This document shows, piece after piece, positions 1 through 8,066 of a stretch of DNA of 42,076 nt; the stretch's first letter is position 1, and the number at the start of each line of letters is the position of its first letter. The translations under genes and the position numbers were made by a program. Under the pieces are notes generated by a model. It was given only the letters and a program-made list of their open reading frames with translations, was not told where the DNA came from and did not search any database. The DNA is taken from positions 1-42,076 of the forward strand of contig CAZYBE010000027.1 in the NCBI GenBank assembly GCA_964645765.1, read 5' to 3'. The DNA comes from CAZGMN01 sp964645765 (lineage in GTDB: Bacteria > Acidobacteriota > Aminicenantia > Aminicenantales > Aminicenantaceae).

Positions 1-230
1 TGGCCGCCGAAAACAATAAAGGTATCAGCGGCAATAACTATAGCATTTTTGTGCTTGCTGGCAACAGCCTCAGCTTTTTTAAGAGATATTTTTTGGGCAA
101 GCTCATGCGGTTCTAACCCTGACTGCATATCCTCTTCGTAATTACTTGGTTCGGCCTCAAATCTAAGGCCGATTCTTTCCAGTAATTCCTTTCTTCTTGG
201 TGATGCTGAGGCTAGTATGATTGTTTTCAT
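1..230 (-). CDS. maf: Maf-like nucleotide pyrophosphatase (3' part outside window)
   Basis: This is the N-terminal 76 codons of a Maf/Ham1-superfamily protein; the rest lies beyond the window start. Family members are house-cleaning pyrophosphatases that hydrolyse non-canonical or modified NTPs, and they have been linked to septum inhibition. The start of the protein carries the family signature SASPRR after a hydrophobic strand, and an ADT motif appears near residue 70, as expected for the metal and nucleotide site. ATG at 230 was chosen because it gives the usual family N-terminus (MKTIILASASPRR). No good ribosome binding site precedes it closely: an AAGGAG lies about 18 bases upstream. The reading frame continues upstream without a stop into a permease remnant, so a longer fusion product is possible. 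Confidence 0.85.
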   Translation of the reverse strand, partial: MKTIILASASPRRKELLERIGLRFEAEPSNYEEDMQSGLEPHELAQKISLKKAEAVASKHKNAIVIAADTFIVFGG

Positions 231-524
231 GCCGCGTCCACTTGCCTGACTCCTTTCCTTATCCATTCTTGACCATAAATAATAAACGGGTAATCCCAGG
301 AAAACAAGAGATAAGCCAAATAAGCTTTCTGCAGGGTTTGAGACAAGTTGATTGGCAACTATAGCAAAAGATGAAAGAATAAAAATAGCTGGCACCAGGG
401 GATAACCCCGCATACGATAACCGCGGACGATACCAGGCCTGCGCCGGAATAAAAAAAGGCTGATAGCCATGAGGCCGAAAAAAAGAGGCGAGGATACAAA
501 GAAAATTTGAAGCAGTTCTCTGAT
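231..524 (-). pseudogene. 5'-truncated APC-family amino acid permease remnant, in frame with Maf
   Basis: Reading the minus strand after a TGA at 527-525 gives 98 open codons that end directly at the Maf ATG with no stop. The translation looks like the C-terminal end of an amino acid/polyamine permease (APC superfamily): a membrane segment, a basic RRRPG turn, the GYPLVPAIF motif, two more hydrophobic segments and a YYLWSR tail. The first ten or so transmembrane helices are missing. No start codon with a ribosome binding site is evident. I read it as the tail of a deleted permease gene. The in-frame join to Maf could be an ancestral fusion or the result of the deletion. Confidence 0.65.
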
Positions 525-566
525 TCAGATTGGGTAAAACTCTAGGGGTTCTCTTTGAAGATTCGG

Positions 567-725
567 TTATTTTGCTTTCTTCTTTAATCCTCTTATGACT
601 AAGATCAGGCTTAAAACGACCAATAAGCCTCCTGCGAGGTACTTCGCCGTAGAATCAGCTTGAATTAGCAGCCAAATGGATGCGGCCAAAAAGACGATTC
701 CCAGAATGACTTTTCCAATACTCAA
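567..725 (-). CDS. Small two-helix membrane protein (52 aa), TTG start
   Basis: A short frame starts at TTG (725-723), 7 bases after a strong GGAGG (AAGAGGAGG, about 732-740), and encodes 52 residues. The protein is two hydrophobic stretches (residues 5-20 and 30-43) separated by a short polar segment, ending in a basic tail (RGLKKKAK). The positive tail suggests both ends face the cytoplasm. A TATGAT hexamer at 762-767 on this strand could be the -10 box, but the matching -35 is poor. I do not recognise the family and propose no function. The good ribosome binding site and membrane-like composition make a real gene more likely than chance. Confidence 0.55.
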   Translation of the reverse strand: MSIGKVILGIVFLAASIWLLIQADSTAKYLAGGLLVVLSLILVIRGLKKKAK

Positions 726-924
726 AATTTCCTCCTCTTCTTTGCGATAATAATTTTTCTAATCATACTTGAATGGCGTGAAAAAGCAAAGTAAAAGTAT
801 TGGCGCAAGAATATAATAATTTCATTTATGAAGTCGCACGATATAACCGCTCTTTAAGCTCAGAAACCATGCTGCTGAAAACGATAGAAATATACACAAG
901 CTGAGGAGGCATGTCAAGGAAAAG

Positions 925-1000
925 AAGTCTTGTCAGCGGAAGCTTTAAGCATCCCACCAATGGCTCATCTCTGAATTTTATTTTTCTTCGAATAAATTCA
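925..1000 (-). pseudogene. Collapsed fragment of a lysA-like 5' end
   Basis: Two adjoining pieces match the nearby lysA gene in the same orientation. Bases 925-950 match about 2190-2215 (interior of lysA), and 951-1000 match about 2345-2392 (the lysA start codon and leader). The roughly 130 bases between these in lysA are missing. Identity is about 90 percent by eye, including CCACCAATGGCTCAT, which carries the reverse complement of the start codon. The piece is far too short to encode an enzyme. It is a remnant of a second copy of this region, followed upstream not by DUF72 but by an acyl-CoA ligase fragment. Confidence 0.65.
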
Positions 1001-1114
1001 GTTTATGAGTTATTTAAAAATGTCTGCGAAAAAAACAAAGATAAGATCGCTTACAGGTATAAAGACGGGACCAATTGGAAACCGGTAACCTGGGGAAAGC
1101 AGCAGGAGCACGAT
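1001..1114 (+). pseudogene. N-terminal fragment of an AMP-forming acyl-CoA ligase
   Basis: The plus-strand frame here encodes about 38 residues typical of the extreme N-terminus of long-chain acyl-CoA synthetases (NSVYELFKNVCEKNKDKIAY, then a KPVTWG segment). It runs out where lysA ends. The similarity is to the family's N-terminal pattern and is not a copy of the intact synthetase at 33.7 kb, whose N-terminus differs. A 70-residue frame (911-1123) reads through the lysA remnant into this piece. It starts with ATG one base after GAGGAGG, which is too close for a normal ribosome binding site. I treat it as a gene fragment without function. Confidence 0.55.
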
Positions 1115-1115
1115 C

Positions 1116-2363
1116 TCAGATGATGATTTCTTTGGGGATTTCCCTCAGGTTGAAATTTGAAGCCATGCTCCTGCAGTAAGCGCCGGCTCCGAGCACAGCC
1201 AGGATGTCTCCTCTCTCCGGAACTGGCATCTCCATTTCTTTTCCGAAGACATCCCCTGTCTCGCAAAGATTTCCGGCAACCGTGACCCGAGCCGTTTCCC
1301 CACTATCCAGCTTGGAGCAATTGACGATGTGATGGTAGGCTTCGGCATAGATGGAAAGCCTGGGCACAGCGTTGAAGGTCCCGGCATTGAAGCAGGCGAA
1401 GAAGTTCCCGTAACTCTTTTTCAGGTACTCAACCTTGACCAGCAGAACACCGGCGTCTCCAACCAGATATTTTCCAGGCTCTAAAGCAATGGCTTTTATC
1501 TGCAGCTCAGATTGTTCGATTTTGCGCCATATGTATTCTGCATAGTCTTTTAGCGGAAAGATTTCGTGCTCTGGAGAATATCTGGGTCCGAATCCGCCGC
1601 CAAAATCAAGAAACTCAAGGGGAAATCCCTGCTCCTGAAGCTCCAATGCTTTGTCAACCATCTTATCGACAGCAATTTTTATGCCTTCAAAATCCTCTCT
1701 TCTCCAGCCAGAGCCGAGGTGCTGATGCAGTCCCACCGGGATAAAGCCATGGTCAGCAGCTTTGGCAAAAGTTGGCATAACCTTGCTTTCCTCGACGCCG
1801 AATTTAATCGGAGTCCCGTCGAACGTCTTTTCGCCAGCCGTGATGACCTTCGAGCTGAATCCTCTTCCAATCCCCGGATTCCATCGCAAAGAGACCCTGA
1901 TCTTTTTGTTCTTGAACCGTTTTTCTTTAACTTCTCTCATGAGCTCCAGCTGCTCTTCAGCATCGATGTTGACGATTATCCCCTGTTGAGCAAATGCCTG
2001 TTTGATGTCCTCAAGGCTGAGGCTTGTCCCGGTAAAAAGTATTTTTTCTCTGGAAAATCCAGCGCGTAAAGCTCGCCTTATTTCCCCGGGTGAAACGGCG
2101 TCAATCCCGCAGCCTGCGTCTTTGACAATTTTCATAATTCCTGGATGCGAATTGGCCTTCATGGCGTAGTAAATTCTAATTTCTAAGGAGGCCTTGTCAG
2201 CGAAAGCTTTAAGCAGCGTTTTATAGTTGGAGAGAATCCGGGCTTTGCTGTAGACAAGAAGAGGAGTTCCATGCTCAGCCGCCAATCTTGTCGCTTGCTT
2301 TTGACCGAGATAGAGTTTTCCGCCTCTAGCTTTTAAGAAATTGTTTTCCCACCAATGGCTCAT
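1116..2363 (-). CDS. lysA: Diaminopimelate decarboxylase-like PLP enzyme
   Basis: This 415-residue protein has the fold-type III PLP decarboxylase layout: an N-terminal alanine-racemase-like barrel and a C-terminal beta domain. The PLP lysine lies in YYAMKANSHP (about residue 69), the glycine-rich phosphate site is in LDFGGGFG, and the C-terminal domain carries the CETGD active-site cysteine motif and GAGAYCRSMASNFN. These point to LysA, which converts meso-diaminopimelate to lysine in the cytosol. A related decarboxylase such as carboxynorspermidine decarboxylase is less likely. The length matches LysA (about 420). The gene follows the DUF72 gene with a 9-base gap and is probably co-transcribed with it. 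The start ATG at 2363 has only a weak upstream purine stretch. Confidence 0.82.
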   Translation of the reverse strand: MSHWWENNFLKARGGKLYLGQKQATRLAAEHGTPLLVYSKARILSNYKTLLKAFADKASLEIRIYYAMKANSHPGIMKIVKDAGCGIDAVSPGEIRRALRAGFSREKILFTGTSLSLEDIKQAFAQQGIIVNIDAEEQLELMREVKEKRFKNKKIRVSLRWNPGIGRGFSSKVITAGEKTFDGTPIKFGVEESKVMPTFAKAADHGFIPVGLHQHLGSGWRREDFEGIKIAVDKMVDKALELQEQGFPLEFLDFGGGFGPRYSPEHEIFPLKDYAEYIWRKIEQSELQIKAIALEPGKYLVGDAGVLLVKVEYLKKSYGNFFACFNAGTFNAVPRLSIYAEAYHHIVNCSKLDSGETARVTVAGNLCETGDVFGKEMEMPVPERGDILAVLGAGAYCRSMASNFNLREIPKEIII

Positions 2364-2372
2364 CTTTGAATT

Positions 2373-3269
2373 TTATTTTTTTTGGAATAAATCGAGCTGC
2401 CCTTTTTTTGATTTCTTCATCAGCTCCTGGAGGAAGGGAAACTGGACGAGAAGAAGGTCAGGGATGTCCAGTTTTTCTCCAGTGACCATGTTTTTAATTT
2501 GAAGGGCATTGGCCAATGCCTGTCCTCGATAATGGTTATTGCTGATGACAAAGACTTTGCTGCTTTCTTTTCCCAGGTCTTTTATTCTATTAATCCATTC
2601 TTCGAGCTCATCTTTGGTGTAGAGATAGTTGTAGCGCTCGTCACGGCCCGCATCCTGTTTGAACCAATTCTTGTAGTTTCGGCCGTGAAGCCTGACGTAA
2701 GAAAATTTGGGGTTGGTGATGGTCGAGCTTGGCTTGATGGAGCTTTGAAAGATGGGCTGGTCGATGTTGCAGAAGCAGACCTTGTATTCTGTGAGAAACT
2801 CATAGAAGTCCGGTCTATTCCAGGAGGAATGCCTCACTTCAAGCGCCAAGGGATAGTCGGTGAAGAGCTCGAAGAGCTTGGTCAGGTATTCGATGTTCGA
2901 GGCCGTGCGCGCAAAGGACCAGGGAAATTGGATAAGGATTGAGGCCAGCCTGTTATTTGCCCTTAAGGGCTCGATTCCAAGCTTGAAATCATCCACATCC
3001 TTTTGAGTGAAGTCCTTTCTCTGGTGGGTGAATATCTGATGGAGTTTGACCGAGAAGAGAAAATCAGGGTAATTTTCGACTCTTTTTATCCAGGAAAAAG
3101 AGATGCGAATCGAAGGCGGCCGGTAGAAAGTGCTGTTGATCTCGACGATATTGATATATTGGGCGAGGAAGACAAGCGGATGGAAAGCTGCGGTTTTCTC
3201 CTTAGGGTAGACAATGCCCTCCCAGTCCGGGTAGCTCCAACCGGCTGTTCCGATAAAATAATTTGCCAT
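2373..3269 (-). CDS. DUF72 (YecE-like) protein
   Basis: The 298-residue protein matches the DUF72/YecE family, a TIM-barrel-like family of unknown biochemical role. The N-terminus GTAGWSYPDWEGIVYP is the family hallmark, followed by EINSTFYRPP, KLHQIFTH, a VRHSSW segment and the C-terminal YVRLHGR and FVISNNHYRGQA motifs. It is cytosolic, with no signal peptide. It is the first gene of a two-gene minus-strand unit with lysA. Nothing in the sequence ties the two functions together, so the link may only be positional. The leader (3270-3360) shows no convincing promoter. Start ATG 3269 fits the family N-terminus. Confidence 0.85.
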   Translation of the reverse strand: MANYFIGTAGWSYPDWEGIVYPKEKTAAFHPLVFLAQYINIVEINSTFYRPPSIRISFSWIKRVENYPDFLFSVKLHQIFTHQRKDFTQKDVDDFKLGIEPLRANNRLASILIQFPWSFARTASNIEYLTKLFELFTDYPLALEVRHSSWNRPDFYEFLTEYKVCFCNIDQPIFQSSIKPSSTITNPKFSYVRLHGRNYKNWFKQDAGRDERYNYLYTKDELEEWINRIKDLGKESSKVFVISNNHYRGQALANALQIKNMVTGEKLDIPDLLLVQFPFLQELMKKSKKGQLDLFQKK

Positions 3270-3360
3270 GAATACTTATTCTAGACAAATACAGGGCTGA
3301 GGTCTACATCCTGTTCTGAGTGGAATAGGAGAAATAGTATTTACAGGTTTGTGGTATAAG

Positions 3361-3510
3361 AGGCTCAGGCTAGGTGGTGAAAAAACCGTTTGAAGGCTGA
3401 GCGGGCATGGCTCCTCGACCGAAGGGAGAGGAGAGCGAAGCCTGAAACCGAGCAGGCTTTGCCTCGCTGGGGCAAAGCCTGCGTGTTTTTTAACCACCTA
3501 GCCTGAGCCT
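3361..3510 (+). repeat. Structured dispersed element, family B copy 1
   Basis: The element has 26-base arms (3361-3386 and 3485-3510) that are inverted repeats with a single mismatch. Inside lie a hairpin at 3411-3433 (CTCCTC/GAGGAG stem, inner CC-GAA-GG) and a perfect 12-bp hairpin at 3452-3482 with loop TCGCTGG. The conserved core motifs are GAGCGGGCATGG and GAGCGAAG. The same order of motifs recurs, inverted, at 11980-12122 and again at the right end of the window. The loops are shared but the stems and arms have different sequences. It lies in the intergenic gap between two divergent genes. No open frame in it looks real. Confidence 0.8.
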
Positions 3511-3560
3511 TTACTTTTTTTATCAAAGTAAAAAAGATACATATGAGAAATAAAAAAAGA

Positions 3561-3589
3561 TTGCTCAGGCAATAATTTTCGATTATCAT
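3561..3589 (+). promoter_or_regulatory. Candidate sigma-70 promoter for the substrate-binding protein gene
   Basis: TTGCTC (3561-3566) and TATCAT (3584-3589) are separated by 17 bases and lie 27 bases before the ATG at 3616. The -10 box has five of six consensus bases; the -35 box is weaker. Confidence 0.4.
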
Positions 3590-3615
3590 GTTTAGGAAAA
3601 AAGACAAATTCGCCG

Positions 3616-4596
3616 ATGAGAAGATTCCTCATTCTCTTTTTATCATGCTCATTCCTTCTCCCTCACTGCCAAAAAAAGGAAAGAGACCTCTATACCATAG
3701 GCATTTTTCAGGTTGACGATGCCCCCACCCTGAATGAGGTTCGGAAAGGATTTATTCGCGCCCTGGACGACAACAATTTGAAGGATGGAAAGACAGTCAA
3801 TCTCAAGATAAAAAACGGGGAAGGGGATATTCCGGAAGTCCAGAGAATCGCCCAGGAATTTGTTGCCGAGAAAGTTGACATGATTGCCGCTTTTTCAACT
3901 CAATGCCTCCAGGCCGCTTTGAATGAGACCCATGAAATTCCAATCGTATTTTCTTCTGTCGCCGACCCCTACCTGGCTGGCGCAGGCATGTCTCCCACGC
4001 AACACCTGAGCAATGTCTCAGGAGTCTCTTCCAGAGGCCCGATTAAAGAGAGCCTGGCTTTTATCAAGCAAGTCCTGCCCAAGGCAAGAAGAATTGGAAC
4101 TCTATGGACGCCGTCAGAGATCAATTCAGAATATTATCTGGAATTAGCCATGGAAGGAGCAAGAGAGCTCGGCCTGGAAATAGTGGCTGTTCCCATTGCC
4201 AACAAGAGCGAGATTGTTCATTCCGCCCAGGTGCTGATCAACAAAAAAATCGATGCCATCTATCAGATTTCTGATAACACCATCAACACTTCTTTCGGGG
4301 CGATGGGCAATGTCGCTGAGGAAAATGCTGTTCCGCTCTTCGGAGGATTCCTTCTCTCCACTCAGCTTGGAGCTTGCGCCGCATTGGGATGGGATTTTTT
4401 TGAGATGGGTTATAAGGCAGGAGAGATTGCCCTCAGGGTTAAGAAAGGAGAGAACCCGGCCAAGATTCCTTTTGAATCCATGAGCAAAGTGAAGCTGTAT
4501 CTAAACCTGGATGCCGCAAAGAAGCAGGGCGTAAAATTTTCCGGTTCGGTCTTGAGGAAGGCGGATAAAGTCCTCGCTGAGGATAAAAAGCTGTAG
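3616..4596 (+). CDS. ABC transporter substrate-binding protein (Trp/Tyr-type, TrpX/PF04392-like)
   Basis: This 326-residue exported protein has a hydrophobic signal of about 17 residues followed by a cysteine (LLPHC, Cys18). It may be lipidated, although His before the Cys is atypical for a lipobox. The mature part follows the ABC_sub_bind pattern: YTIGIFQ strand, VRKGFIRAL helix, an IPEVQRIAQEFVAEKVDMI repeat unit, PIVFSSVADP, and late motifs LFGGFLLSTQLGACAALGWDF and GYKAGEIA. Family members capture small ligands such as aromatic amino acids or purine-like compounds for ABC importers. No permease or ATPase gene is adjacent, so it is an orphan component here. The next gene on the strand starts 28 bases downstream. 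Confidence 0.8.
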   Translation: MRRFLILFLSCSFLLPHCQKKERDLYTIGIFQVDDAPTLNEVRKGFIRALDDNNLKDGKTVNLKIKNGEGDIPEVQRIAQEFVAEKVDMIAAFSTQCLQAALNETHEIPIVFSSVADPYLAGAGMSPTQHLSNVSGVSSRGPIKESLAFIKQVLPKARRIGTLWTPSEINSEYYLELAMEGARELGLEIVAVPIANKSEIVHSAQVLINKKIDAIYQISDNTINTSFGAMGNVAEENAVPLFGGFLLSTQLGACAALGWDFFEMGYKAGEIALRVKKGENPAKIPFESMSKVKLYLNLDAAKKQGVKFSGSVLRKADKVLAEDKKL

Positions 4597-4624
4597 GGTC
4601 ATTCGAATAATTTTTGAATAATCA

Positions 4625-6961
4625 ATGAGAAAATTATTTAAAATCTTCTTGTTCTCCATTCTCTTCATCCTGATAGGTTTCTTCTTTTTTATTTTCATCC
4701 AGATTCAGGGCTCTATTTCCAGGACAAAAGGAACAATTTCCTTAAATGGCTTAGAAGCAGAGGTCAGAATAGCCAGGGATCATTGGGGGATTCCCCATAT
4801 TTTTGCCCGGAGCGAAAAGGACCTCTTTTTTGCCTGCGGCTATGTTCATGCCCAGGATAGAATGTGGCAGATGGAGCTTTCACGCCGAGCCGGCTTTGGA
4901 AGACTCTCTGAGATATTCGGCAAAAGAACCCTGGAGAATGACAAGTTCATGAGGAATATCGGCCTTAAAGAAGCTGTTCAGAGAGATTTTGAGAAGCTTT
5001 CCCCCAGGATGAAGGAGCTTCTCCAATTCTACAGCGACGGAGTCAATTCCTGGATAAACACTAGACACTTCAACTGGCCCCCTGAATTCATGCTTTTACG
5101 CTGCAGACCCAAAAGCTGGGAGCCATTGGATTCCTTGATCATCAAAGAAATAATGGCATTGCTTCTCTGTGTCGATTATAAGAGCGAAGCTATAAGGGGA
5201 AAACTGGTGAAGAAGCTCGGGGCTCAAAAAGCCCTTCAGATCATGGAAGAGGGGATTAGCCGTGCTTATTCTGAGATTGAAGGTTTGTCCTTAGCCGAAG
5301 GTTTAGTCCCTCCTCCTTCCCTGGGCAGCAACAACTGGGTTTTGGCGGGAAGCCGGACTGAATCCGGAAAGCCTCTTCTGGCCAACGACCCTCATCTTGA
5401 AATCTCGTTGCCTCCTATCTGGTACGAGATTCATCTTGTCTCTGCTGGATTGAATGTTATCGGAGTCTCAATTCCCGGCATCCCGCTGGTCATCATCGGC
5501 CACAATGAGTCCATCGCCTGGGGTATGACAAATTCTGGGGTCGATGTTCAGGACCTTTATCTCGAAAGACTCAATCCTTCAAGTGATTCATATCTGGATG
5601 GAGACGAATGGAAGCTGCTTCTCAAGAAAGAGGAAATGATCAAGGTCAAAGGGCAAAAGCAGCCTGAAAGAATGGAAGTGAGCTGGACAAGACGAGGGCC
5701 TTTGGTCTCCCCGCTTATCGTCAAAAGCCAGAGTCCTATTTCTTTGAGCTGGACGATCTATGAGGGCGGCCAAACGATGGAAGCCTTCTATCTTCTCAAC
5801 AGAGCCAAAACCTGGCAGGAGTTTGTCGAGGCTCTGAAGCTCTTTGATGCGCCCTCTCAGAATTTTGTCTATGCTGATAGAGAAGGAAATATAGGCTATT
5901 ATTTGAGCGGGAGGATTCCCTTAAGGACAGAGCTTGTCGGTTTGTTCCCTTTTCCTGGCTGGAAGGAGGAAGGAGCCTGGAAAGGATTCCTTGAGGAGGA
6001 AAAGAAGCCTTATCTTTTCAATCCTGGCCAGGGGTTCATCGTCACCGCCAACAATAAAATTGTTCCTGACGATTTTCCCTATTATCTGAGCTTTGACTGG
6101 GAAGCTCCTTTCAGAGCGGAGAGAATAAGAGAGCTGCTCTTACAGAAAGAAAAGCACAATGTTGATTCCCTTAAGAAAATCCAGAATGACATATTTTCAA
6201 AAAAGGGTGAGCTTTTCCTTCCGTATGTTTTGCAGATACAAGCAGCAGGAGGAAAAACTGAAGAGGCGCTTAACATTCTCAAAGGCTGGGATTTGCTTCT
6301 CTCTTCTGGAAAAGAGCCTGCTCTTTACGAGGCTTTTATGAGATTTTTCCCTGAAGAAACTTTCAAGGACGACCTCGGCGAAGATTTCCAAAGCTTTAAT
6401 AGCCTTTTCCGGCGAAAGAAGGCCGGGCTCCTCAGAATTCTGTCCGACCCCTTATCCCCTTGGTTTGATAAGAAGGAGACTTCAGAAGCAGAAACAAGGG
6501 AAGAAATCATAAAGATGAGTTTAGAGAGAGCCTATGAATGGCTGGAAAAAAACTATGGCCCTTCGGATAACTGGGATTGGATGAAGATAAATTCCTTTAC
6601 ATTCAGGCATGCCTTGGGCAGCGTTCCACTTTTTAAATTCTTCAACCGGGGACCCTATCCCATGAACGGCGATAGCTTCACTGTCCGGGTTATATCTTCA
6701 TCCCGGAATGGAAATTTGGCAGTTTCCTATCGTCAGATCATCGATTTGGCTGATTTTAAAAACTCGGTCTGCGTCCTCAGCTCTGGCCAGAGCGGACACT
6801 TCAAGAGCCGCTTCTATGATGACCAGATTCCTCTCTGGATTCAGGGCAAATACCATCCGATGCTCTTTGACCCGAAGGATATTGAGGCGAAATCCGCAGG
6901 GACTTTAAAGCTCGAACCTTTAAACAAGAGAAAAGAAAATTCCTCTCCTGAGAAAGAATAA
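4625..6961 (+). CDS. Penicillin acylase-family N-terminal nucleophile amidohydrolase
   Basis: The 778-residue protein is of the S45 penicillin amidase family (about 700-850 residues). It begins with a strongly hydrophobic segment (residues 4-27) that is a signal anchor or uncleaved signal, so the enzyme is probably periplasmic. The alpha-chain motif HWGIPHIFA and the GYVHAQDRMWQME block are present. The autoproteolytic junction is LGSNNW, making Ser235 the expected new N-terminal nucleophile. Beta-chain motifs follow: ANDPHLE, WGMTNSGVDVQDLY, FVYADREGNIGYYLSGRIP and a late GDSFTVR. Family members cleave amide bonds of beta-lactams, acyl-homoserine lactones or other acyl amides; the substrate cannot be told from the sequence. 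It follows the binding protein gene closely and may share its promoter. Confidence 0.9.
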   Translation: MRKLFKIFLFSILFILIGFFFFIFIQIQGSISRTKGTISLNGLEAEVRIARDHWGIPHIFARSEKDLFFACGYVHAQDRMWQMELSRRAGFGRLSEIFGKRTLENDKFMRNIGLKEAVQRDFEKLSPRMKELLQFYSDGVNSWINTRHFNWPPEFMLLRCRPKSWEPLDSLIIKEIMALLLCVDYKSEAIRGKLVKKLGAQKALQIMEEGISRAYSEIEGLSLAEGLVPPPSLGSNNWVLAGSRTESGKPLLANDPHLEISLPPIWYEIHLVSAGLNVIGVSIPGIPLVIIGHNESIAWGMTNSGVDVQDLYLERLNPSSDSYLDGDEWKLLLKKEEMIKVKGQKQPERMEVSWTRRGPLVSPLIVKSQSPISLSWTIYEGGQTMEAFYLLNRAKTWQEFVEALKLFDAPSQNFVYADREGNIGYYLSGRIPLRTELVGLFPFPGWKEEGAWKGFLEEEKKPYLFNPGQGFIVTANNKIVPDDFPYYLSFDWEAPFRAERIRELLLQKEKHNVDSLKKIQNDIFSKKGELFLPYVLQIQAAGGKTEEALNILKGWDLLLSSGKEPALYEAFMRFFPEETFKDDLGEDFQSFNSLFRRKKAGLLRILSDPLSPWFDKKETSEAETREEIIKMSLERAYEWLEKNYGPSDNWDWMKINSFTFRHALGSVPLFKFFNRGPYPMNGDSFTVRVISSSRNGNLAVSYRQIIDLADFKNSVCVLSSGQSGHFKSRFYDDQIPLWIQGKYHPMLFDPKDIEAKSAGTLKLEPLNKRKENSSPEKE

Positions 6962-7040
6962 CTCTCAACATTAATCATGAATTCTTATCCCTGTTGCCGG
7001 TCTTTTATTCTTCAGGACGGGCTGAGCAGAGATGATTGAC

Positions 7041-7826
7041 TTATTTTTTCGCCTTAATAGGGAAAGAAATAAGGGATTGACCTTTGCCAATGTGAATCGA
7101 GTTCTTTATGGCCTGGTAGGTGAGCTCTGTTGCCAGAGAGCACGCTTTTTTTAGAGAATATCCTTGGGCTAAATAGGCAAGAATGCTCGAGGAAAGGAAA
7201 CATCCTGTCCCATGGACATTCTTCTTGAGTTTTTTCTTTTTGAAAAAAATGAATTTTTTTCCATCATAGAGCAGATTGACTGTCTTCTCCGGGAGATGGC
7301 CACCCTTGAGCAAGCAGGGGATGCCGCTTAGAGAATAAATCATTAGGGCCGCTTTTTTCATGTCCTCCGTGTTTTTTATCCTTATTCCAGATATCAGTGC
7401 TGCTTCATTTAGGTTCGGGGTCAGGAGAGAGGCTTTCTCTTTGATTGCCCAGATGTAGGCGGGGATGGACTTTTTTTCTAAAAGCCAGGTGCCGGAGCTT
7501 GATTTGAAGACCGGATCAATAACCTTGGGGATTTGTGGATTCTCAGCCAAGATTTTGGCGACGATTTGAGCATTCTTTCCGCAGCCCAGCATGCCAACCT
7601 TGATGCCTGAGAAGGAGACATCCTGGCAAAGGGTCCGGTATTCGTCCCAGATGAATTCAGGAGAAAGGCAATGGACTTTCTTAACCTGCTTTGTGTTTTG
7701 CGAGGTTAAAGAGGTCAATATAGCCATTCCCTGGAAGCCAAGATGCTGGAAGGCTTTGAGGTCGAGCGAAGCGCCTGCTCCAGAGGTCGGGTCATATCCT
7801 GCAACTGAAAGGAGAATTTTTTTCAT
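7041..7826 (-). CDS. thiD: Hydroxymethylpyrimidine/phosphomethylpyrimidine kinase
   Basis: With the start at ATG 7826 this is a 261-residue ribokinase-fold kinase of the ThiD family. ThiD phosphorylates HMP and HMP-P in thiamine synthesis or salvage. Visible signatures are the N-terminal AGYDPTSGAGASLDLKAF, the internal KVGMLG and VIDPVFKSSSG, LTPNLNEA, LLKGGH and the catalytic/anion-hole GTGCFLSSSILAYLAQG. The C-terminus is normal. An upstream in-frame start at 7883 would add 19 residues not typical for the family, and it lies over the promoter. No other thiamine genes are in the window and no TPP riboswitch is visible upstream, so the role may be salvage. Confidence 0.87.
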   Translation of the reverse strand: MKKILLSVAGYDPTSGAGASLDLKAFQHLGFQGMAILTSLTSQNTKQVKKVHCLSPEFIWDEYRTLCQDVSFSGIKVGMLGCGKNAQIVAKILAENPQIPKVIDPVFKSSSGTWLLEKKSIPAYIWAIKEKASLLTPNLNEAALISGIRIKNTEDMKKAALMIYSLSGIPCLLKGGHLPEKTVNLLYDGKKFIFFKKKKLKKNVHGTGCFLSSSILAYLAQGYSLKKACSLATELTYQAIKNSIHIGKGQSLISFPIKAKK

Positions 7827-7854
7827 GGGAGGCGTAGCTCTTGAATCAGGAAAA

Positions 7855-7883
7855 TTTCTATCAGACTCTGTTTCTATTGTCAA
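7855..7883 (-). promoter_or_regulatory. Extended -10 promoter for thiD
   Basis: On the minus strand TTGACA (7883-7878) is followed after 17 bases by TAGAAA (7860-7855), preceded by TGA as an extended -10. Transcription would start about 22 bases before the thiD ATG. Confidence 0.5.
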
Positions 7884-7915
7884 ATCGAAATGCGAGAAAA
7901 GTTAACATTTCCAAT

Positions 7916-7977
7916 TCCGTCGAAGAGCGAACTCCGATGGCTAAATCTTCAATGGTCGCTACGGCTATTTCCCAAAA
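7916..7977 (+). repeat. Family A repeat, right half
   Basis: About 62 bases match the right end of the full element at 36370-36546, including GAAGAGCGAACTCCGATGGC and the terminal GGCTATTTCCCAAAA. The left half is absent. It lies between thiD and the acylphosphatase gene. Confidence 0.75.
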
Positions 7978-8066
7978 CATCATCCCGAGTTTTTATATGC
8001 TACTCGCAAGAAAGAGCAAGTCTTTCCTCTTCTGGAATAAATGTGTTAAGATGTTGGCGATTTCCA

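Noticed and set aside
911..1123. A 70-codon frame with GAGGAGG just before its ATG
   Set aside because: Its first half is antisense to a lysA remnant and its second half is a truncated ligase N-terminus; the purine tract is only one base from the ATG.
7827..7916. Possible TPP riboswitch before thiD
   Set aside because: No CUGAGA or matching helices are visible and the leader from the predicted start is only about 22 bases.
7890..8066. N-terminal extension of acylphosphatase
   Set aside because: It crosses a family A repeat half copy, and the conserved protein starts at 8067.
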